Shown: positions 59,706-64,000 of the stretch, in pieces
Position numbering within the stretch: position 1 is the first letter of the stretch
Layout: every line of letters begins with the position of its first letter
NCBI RefSeq assembly: GCF_000813745.1
Contig: NZ_JWLC01000014.1
Location: forward strand, 62,001-126,000
Direction: 5' to 3'
DNA length: 64,000 nt
Source: Leisingera sp. ANG-M1
GTDB lineage: Bacteria > Pseudomonadota > Alphaproteobacteria > Rhodobacterales > Rhodobacteraceae
Program-made: the position numbers and the translations under genes
The notes under the pieces: generated by a model
Told to the model about the DNA's origin: nothing
Seen by the model: only the letters and a program-made list of their open reading frames with translations
Database searches by the model: none

Positions 59706-60392
59706 ATGCAGCTGGATCACTTCACACATTTCGCTGACTACCAGCCGGTTGATGTGCTGCTGCTGACCAATCCGCTGCCGCAAAGCCTGAAGCCGGCCCC
59801 GGCGCCGAAACGCGAGCGTCTGCGCAGCGGCGGCTTCCTGCCTTCTACCCTCGTCGAGACCGAAGAGGGCTTTAAGCAAGCCCGCGACGTGAAGCCCGGC
59901 GACATGGTGTTCACTTTCGATGGCGGCGCCCAGGAAGTGAAATCGGTGAAACACGCGGTGCCGCGCCTGACCACCTGCATGCATGTTCCCGCCGGCGCCC
60001 TGGGCAACGACACCGACCTGATGCTGCCGTCCGACCAGAAAGTGGTGCTGGAAATGGAAACCGCCGAGCGCCTGTTCGGCCTGCCGGTTGTCGTTACCAA
60101 GCTGATCGCGCTGTCCGGCTACAAGGGCATCACCCCTGCCGCTCCGGAGCGCCTCGGCCGCATCCATTTCGAATTTGAAGAAGAAGAGCTGGTCTGGGCC
60201 GAAAGCGGAATGCTGCTGCCCGCAGGTGATGCGGCAGAGGACTCTGCCTTTCACCAGCTGTCCCTGTCCGAGACCCGCCAGGTGCTGGCAAGCGACGAAG
60301 GCCGTGCCCTGGCCGAGACCGGCATGGGCGAGGAAGACGCCCGCCTGCCCAGCGCCCTGGACAACCTGCTGGACCGCATTCTGGCGGCCTGA
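59706..60392 (+). CDS. Hint-like protein without the nucleophile cysteine
   Basis: 228 aa. Residues about 42-110 follow the Hint_2 pattern: GGFLPSTLVETEEG in place of CFxxGTxIxTxxG, VKPGDMVFTFDGGAQEV, LPSDQKVVLE, FEFEEEELVWAESG for the His/Asp block. The splice/processing Cys is replaced by Gly and the usual HHFLxDxH block is acidic without His. It therefore cannot self-process in the usual way. No signal peptide; acidic C-terminus. Preceded by a cell-cycle-type control region, so expression may be timed. Confidence 0.75.
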   Translation: MQLDHFTHFADYQPVDVLLLTNPLPQSLKPAPAPKRERLRSGGFLPSTLVETEEGFKQARDVKPGDMVFTFDGGAQEVKSVKHAVPRLTTCMHVPAGALGNDTDLMLPSDQKVVLEMETAERLFGLPVVVTKLIALSGYKGITPAAPERLGRIHFEFEEEELVWAESGMLLPAGDAAEDSAFHQLSLSETRQVLASDEGRALAETGMGEEDARLPSALDNLLDRILAA

Positions 60393-60427
60393 CCGCCATC
60401 TGATCCCAAGACTTCCCTCCCCCCTCG

Positions 60428-60455
60428 GGCCCGCCACTGTGCGGGCCTTTCCTTT
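60428..60455 (+). terminator. Terminator after the Hint-like gene
   Basis: 7-bp stem GGCCCGC (60428-60434) and GCGGGCC (60441-60447), then TTTCCTTT. Confidence 0.82.
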
Positions 60456-60605
60456 GCGGTGTACCCAGGCCAGCGGCTGCCGGACCCGGTTGCGAATGCC
60501 AAGCTGACGAAAATGTGATACGATGCCAGGCGGGGCGTGAGCGGGCCGGACGGTGCGGCATCCTGCCCATGGGCGGTGCGTTTCTCCACCCCAGGGAGAG
60601 TATCC

Positions 60606-60938
60606 ATGCCAAGATTTATTGTGACTGGAAGTTACACAGGGTCTGCCATGAAGGCGATGATCGAGAGCCCCAGCGACCGCGAGGCAGCGGCGCGGGCACT
60701 GATCGAGGCAGCTGGCGGCACGCTGGAAAGCTTTCATTTGACCACCGGCGACAGCGATTTTGCAATCATGGTGACCATTGATGACGCAACCGCCCTTTTG
60801 GCGGGCCTATTGGTCACCGGCGCCAGCGGCGCGGTCAGCAATCTGAAAACCCAGCGCGCCTTTACTGCGGCTGAGTTTACCGCGATGCAGCAGAAGGCCG
60901 GTCAGATCGCCAACGCTTACAAGGCGCCCGGTGGCTAA
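60606..60938 (+). CDS. GYD-domain protein
   Basis: 110 aa with GGAGAGTATCC before the ATG. It starts PRFIVTGSYTGSAMKAMIE and continues REAAARALIEAAGGTLESFHLTTGDSDFAIMV (GYD-family region), a dimeric ferredoxin-like fold with no known activity. Cytosolic. Its stop is six bases from the stop of the acetyltransferase gene on the other strand. Confidence 0.85.
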   Translation: MPRFIVTGSYTGSAMKAMIESPSDREAAARALIEAAGGTLESFHLTTGDSDFAIMVTIDDATALLAGLLVTGASGAVSNLKTQRAFTAAEFTAMQQKAGQIANAYKAPGG

Positions 60939-60943
60939 GCCTC

Positions 60944-61393
60944 TTAGGCTGCGCCCGCCGCATAGATATGTGTGGCGTCCCTTGCTCCGGTTCTGCGAAA
61001 GCCAAGCGTTTCATAGAACCGGGCAGCTTCTGCAGTGGAGGTCCGCAGGCGGATCGTTTGAAAATCCTTTGCGCTCTGTTTCAGCAGCTCATTGACAAGC
61101 AGGGTCGCGACGCCACGGCGTCTCGCGGCCTTTAGAACATAGACATGCCGGACACGGCCCATTTGCTCTGCCGTGTAAGGATCCCGGCTGATGCCGCCGC
61201 AGGCAACCAGTGAAGTGTCCTGAAAAACGCCGCAGAAGCGCTCCCCCGCCTTCTGAAAGCAGACGCTGCCTGCGTCTGCTTCGGCGATCATCCTGTCCAC
61301 GAACCGGAAACCCTCCAGACGCGCTTCCGCCGCCAGATGGCGGAGCAGGCGGGAATTAGGGTCAAGGCGGCGGATAGCGGAGTTGGGCAGCAT
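60944..61393 (-). CDS. GNAT-family N-acetyltransferase
   Basis: 149 aa. Acetyl-CoA site in VYVLKAARRRGVATLLVNEL, then ARFYETLGFRRTG, the usual GNAT end. N-terminus LDPNSRLLRHLAAEARLEGFRFVDRM. Acceptor unknown. The start at 61393 has no strong ribosome site. Two cysteines near residues 45-55 and one at 65. Confidence 0.87.
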   Translation of the reverse strand: MLPNSAIRRLDPNSRLLRHLAAEARLEGFRFVDRMIAEADAGSVCFQKAGERFCGVFQDTSLVACGGISRDPYTAEQMGRVRHVYVLKAARRRGVATLLVNELLKQSAKDFQTIRLRTSTAEAARFYETLGFRRTGARDATHIYAAGAA

Positions 61394-61658
61394 GTCCGCT
61401 GGCTACCACCAATGCGTGCCGCAGTCAGCACCGTGATTTCCAAGGGCCGTAAACCTTTCAGCAAATGCCTTCGAAACGCAGCAACGCTGCTTGCGGCAGC
61501 GCTCTGCGATCTGTTCCGCTGCCGCCGGTTTCAAGATCCGGCCTGTCGCTTCCATCTCAGCCATAGAGATCCCGGAGACCTAGCGTCATCGCAAGGCGCC
61601 CTGCTTGGGCGGCGTCATGGTACCGGTCGCTGCCGGGCCAATCCGGAGAGCAATCACG

Positions 61659-62624
61659 TTGAGCAATCACAGCGTCGCCACCGAAGACACCACCCTGAAA
61701 GGGATCACCCTGCTGGTTCTGGGCCTTGCGGTGTTTTCACTGCAGGATGTCATCATGAAGGTGTTCAGCAGCCAGATGGCGGTGCAGGAAGTGATTTTCC
61801 TGCGCGGGCTGGTGACATTGCTGCCGGTCGGCCTTGGTCTCTATCTGACGGGCGGGCGGCGGGCCTTTGCGACACGGCGGCTGGGGCTTTCCTGCCTGCG
61901 GGGGCTGGCCGGGTTCATCTGCTTTTCAACGTTTTCCATGGCGCTGGCGGTGCTGCCGCTGGCGGATGCGATGCCGCTTTACTACACCGCCCCGCTGTTT
62001 GTGGTGATGTTCTCGATCCCGCTCTTGGGGGAGACTGTTGGCTGGCGCAGCTGGCTGGCGATCTGCACCGGCTTCATCGGGGTGGTGTTTGTGGCGCAGC
62101 CCAGCGCAGACGGCATCGAGCCCGCGATGATCCTGGCGGTGATCTCGGCCTGCGCCTACAGCGCCCAAAGCCTGCTGGCGCGGATCCTGGCACCGACCGA
62201 GAGCGCGTTGCGCATGACCTTCTATTCGATGCTGACTTTTGTGGCTCTCAGCGGCGCCTTGGGGCTGGTCTTTGGCAGCGGCTGGACGGACCGGTTCGAT
62301 CACCCCAGCGCCCAGTATATGTTCCGCGCCTGGAGCTGGCCGGACCTCGCCCAGACCGGCCTGATCGTGGCGGTGGGTCTGATTGCCGCCGCCGGGTTCT
62401 ACTGCATCAGCCAAGCTTACCGGCTGGGCGAGGCCAGCGCCGTTGCCCCGTTCGAGTACAGCTCGCTGCCGGTTGCGGTGCTGTGGGGCTGGCTGTTCTG
62501 GGGAGACATTCCAGGCAGCCAGACGCTGATCGGCAGCACCCTGATCGTTGGCGGCGGGCTGTTCATCCTGCACCGCGAAGTTGTGAAGCGGCGCCGGTCC
62601 CGCCGGCCGGCCGCCGTAAGCTAG
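61659..62624 (+). CDS. EamA/DMT-family transporter
   Basis: 321 aa with ten helices in two EamA repeats. TTG start chosen: GGAGAG lies ten bases upstream and MSNHSVATEDTTLKGITLLVLG aligns with family N-termini; the frame is open further up to 61605 but without a signal. Motifs FLRGLVTLLPVG, MPLYYTAPLFVVMFSIPLLGE and APFEYSSLPVAVLWGWLFWGDIP are typical. Substrate (often amino acids or metabolites) unknown. Divergent from the acetyltransferase gene. Confidence 0.88.
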   Translation: MSNHSVATEDTTLKGITLLVLGLAVFSLQDVIMKVFSSQMAVQEVIFLRGLVTLLPVGLGLYLTGGRRAFATRRLGLSCLRGLAGFICFSTFSMALAVLPLADAMPLYYTAPLFVVMFSIPLLGETVGWRSWLAICTGFIGVVFVAQPSADGIEPAMILAVISACAYSAQSLLARILAPTESALRMTFYSMLTFVALSGALGLVFGSGWTDRFDHPSAQYMFRAWSWPDLAQTGLIVAVGLIAAAGFYCISQAYRLGEASAVAPFEYSSLPVAVLWGWLFWGDIPGSQTLIGSTLIVGGGLFILHREVVKRRRSRRPAAVS

Positions 62625-62788
62625 GGACGCGCCGGGGCCTCCCGCCGGATTGTACGGCTGCGAAATCCCGAGCGGCCTATGTTATCTTTGCACAAGCTGG
62701 ACTATGAGAGCCCGGAACGGATTGCTCCCGGGCCGCCGCGCCCCGGCCTCCTACGAACCTGGAACCCTATGAACAGGACACTTTCGCC

Positions 62789-63238
62789 ATGACTGCCAGC
62801 AAACGCATTGCCCTCTCCAGCGACCACGCCGCCATCGAGCTGCGCCAGGCCGTTGCCAAGCATATCGCCGCCAACGGCTGGGAGGTGGAAGACATCGGCC
62901 CGACCAGCCCTGAAAGCACCCATTATCCCAAGCACGGCGAGGCAGCGGCACGGCTGGTGGCCTCGGGCGACTGCGGGCTGGGCATTGTGCTCTGCGGCAC
63001 CGGCCAGGGCATCATGATGGCCGCCAACAAGGTGAAGGGCATCCGCTGCGGCGTGTGTTCGGACACGTTCTCGGCTGCGATGATCCGCCAGCACAACAAC
63101 GCCAACATGCTGTCGATCGGCGCCCGTGTGGTGGGTGAAGGCCTGGCGCTGGAGATCGTTGACGCCTTCCTGAACGCAAACTTCGAAGGCGGCCGCCACG
63201 CCACCCGCGTCGAGATGATCGAGGCGCTGGAGGGCTGA
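62789..63238 (+). CDS. rpiB: Ribose-5-phosphate isomerase B
   Basis: Interconverts ribose 5-phosphate and ribulose 5-phosphate. 149 aa. IALSSDHAAIELRQ at the N-terminus, LCGTGQGIMMAANK with the catalytic Cys near residue 72, SDTFSAAMIRQHNNANML, and GARVVGEGLALEIVDAFL. Full length. Feeds PRPP and so purine and pyrimidine synthesis; upstream of purF but separated by 384 bases. Confidence 0.95.
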   Translation: MTASKRIALSSDHAAIELRQAVAKHIAANGWEVEDIGPTSPESTHYPKHGEAAARLVASGDCGLGIVLCGTGQGIMMAANKVKGIRCGVCSDTFSAAMIRQHNNANMLSIGARVVGEGLALEIVDAFLNANFEGGRHATRVEMIEALEG

Positions 63239-63622
63239 CGCCCAAAACCCGCAGGCGGCTGTCTGAGGCTGCCTGCGCATTTGCAGCCGCCGCGCTGCAG
63301 CAAGGATTTGTGATCCTTTGATGACAGATCGCAAGAAAGCCTCTATGTGGGGGCCGGAACAGGAAACGGATTCGGAGCCTCACCGCCTTGCCGCTGCTGC
63401 AGACGCTGCCCGCCTGCCATCGTGAACACGCCCCCGCGCGCCTCGCGCGTGCTGCCGTGCACCCGAATGGCACTATGGCCCCGGCCCGTTCCCAGCTCTG
63501 CGGCCTTGGCGGACCCAGGGCCTCCCGGTTGGCACGCGCATTGGGAAATGCGCTAGACTGCCAGCCGAGCCGCTTCCAGCAGCAACCGAACAGCAAAGCC
63601 TAAGTGGGATTGGAGCCAGCCA
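63239..63622. other. Intergenic region between rpiB and purF
   Basis: 384 bases with no gene. A hairpin after rpiB (63250-63259 with 63268-63277, interrupted) may terminate. The rest should hold the purF promoter, which I cannot place. Confidence 0.4.
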
Positions 63623-64000
63623 ATGTGCGGGATTTTGGGGATCGCAAGCCGGGACACGGATGTCTTTGCGGAGATATATGACGGCCTACTGATGCTGCAG
63701 CACCGCGGCCAGGACGCCTCGGGGATTGTCACCTACACCGGCGAGTTTTTCCGCGAGCGCAAGGCCAACGGGCTGGTCAAGGACGTGTTCGGGCCTTCAG
63801 ATGCCGAGACTCTCACCGGCCGCACCGGCATGGGCCATGTCCGCTACCCCACTGCGGGCTCGCTGAGCGCGTCCGAGGCGCAGCCGTTCTTCGTGAACGC
63901 GCCTTACGGCATCTACCTGGTCCACAACGGCAACATCACCAACACCGCCGAACAGCGCGAGAAGGTGACCGGCAAATACAGCCGCCACCTGCGCACCACG
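63623..64000 (+). CDS. purF: Amidophosphoribosyltransferase, 5' part
   Basis: First committed step of purine synthesis. Only 126 codons are in the window; the gene runs off the right edge. It starts [10 protein letters not shown], whose Cys becomes the N-terminal nucleophile after Met removal. [25 protein letters not shown] and [13 protein letters not shown] are glutaminase-domain motifs. GGAGCCAGCCA precedes the ATG. Confidence 0.95.
   Translation, partial: MCGILGIASRDTDVFAEIYDGLLMLQHRGQDASGIVTYTGEFFRERKANGLVKDVFGPSDAETLTGRTGMGHVRYPTAGSLSASEAQPFFVNAPYGIYLVHNGNITNTAEQREKVTGKYSRHLRTT

Overview
The window is high-GC DNA whose gene content and order point to an alphaproteobacterium of the Rhodobacteraceae (Roseobacter group, Leisingera/Phaeobacter-like). 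The evidence is the radA-cvpA...purF and pyrC...pyrE-dnaB...alr-radA gene order, TRAP transport genes, Hint-domain and RTX proteins, CtrA-type and GANTC sites, and an IF-3 gene that starts on ATA. It reads as ordinary chromosome. I see no tRNA, rRNA, CRISPR array, transposase or prophage. The large overlapping frames opposite lon, cysI, dctM and other genes are shadows of GC-rich coding sequence. The species-level impression is inference.

Left part (1-13.4 kb): lon, a Hint-domain protein, a small secreted protein, tgt, an SPFH/NfeD membrane pair, an outer-membrane barrel candidate, a SufT-like protein, a glycerophosphodiester phosphodiesterase preceded by PHO-box-like repeats, an A-type Fe-S carrier, tpiA, and an Lrp regulator divergent from a nitrilase-family hydrolase. 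Next (13.4-20.3 kb) is a C4-dicarboxylate-type TRAP system, dctPQM, with its sensor and regulator dctBD. The regulator has lost the sigma54-contact loop and the Walker A lysine, yet two 18-bp palindromes like DctD sites lie between the regulator and transporter genes.

Middle (20.3-31.9 kb): a cytochrome P450, a LysR regulator beside a small DUF1127-like protein, and an assimilatory sulfur operon (SUMT, DUF2849, sulfite reductase, APS/PAPS reductase, DUF934) opposite an Lrp regulator. Then come ferredoxin-NADP reductase, an alanine-rich repeat protein, infC and a minimal MCP-like protein. From 32.0 to 41.6 kb every gene is on the minus strand. They form a form-II CO-dehydrogenase-like molybdenum hydroxylase cluster (coxM/L/S-like, a MoeA-like protein, XdhC, CoxE, CoxD). 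A YeeE/YedE sulfur-transport pair is embedded in it, with its own terminator and two ATTC-N8-GAAT operators typical of persulfide-sensing repressors.

Right part (41.8-64 kb): a glycosyltransferase, a conserved unknown protein and pyrC, then three tandem RTX exoproteins sharing an N-terminal domain I do not recognise. These separate pyrC from pyrE. They are followed by dnaB, a Tat-exported agmatine-deiminase-like protein, alr, mlaE-mlaF, a pqiA-like gene, radA and cvpA. A cell-cycle-type control region (DnaA box, CtrA box, GANTC palindrome) precedes a Hint-like protein that lacks the catalytic cysteine. Small accessory genes, rpiB and the start of purF end the window.

At least eight copies of a dispersed intergenic element (pyrimidine-rich stretch, AAATACTCC-like core, GC-rich inverted repeat) mark gene ends across the window.
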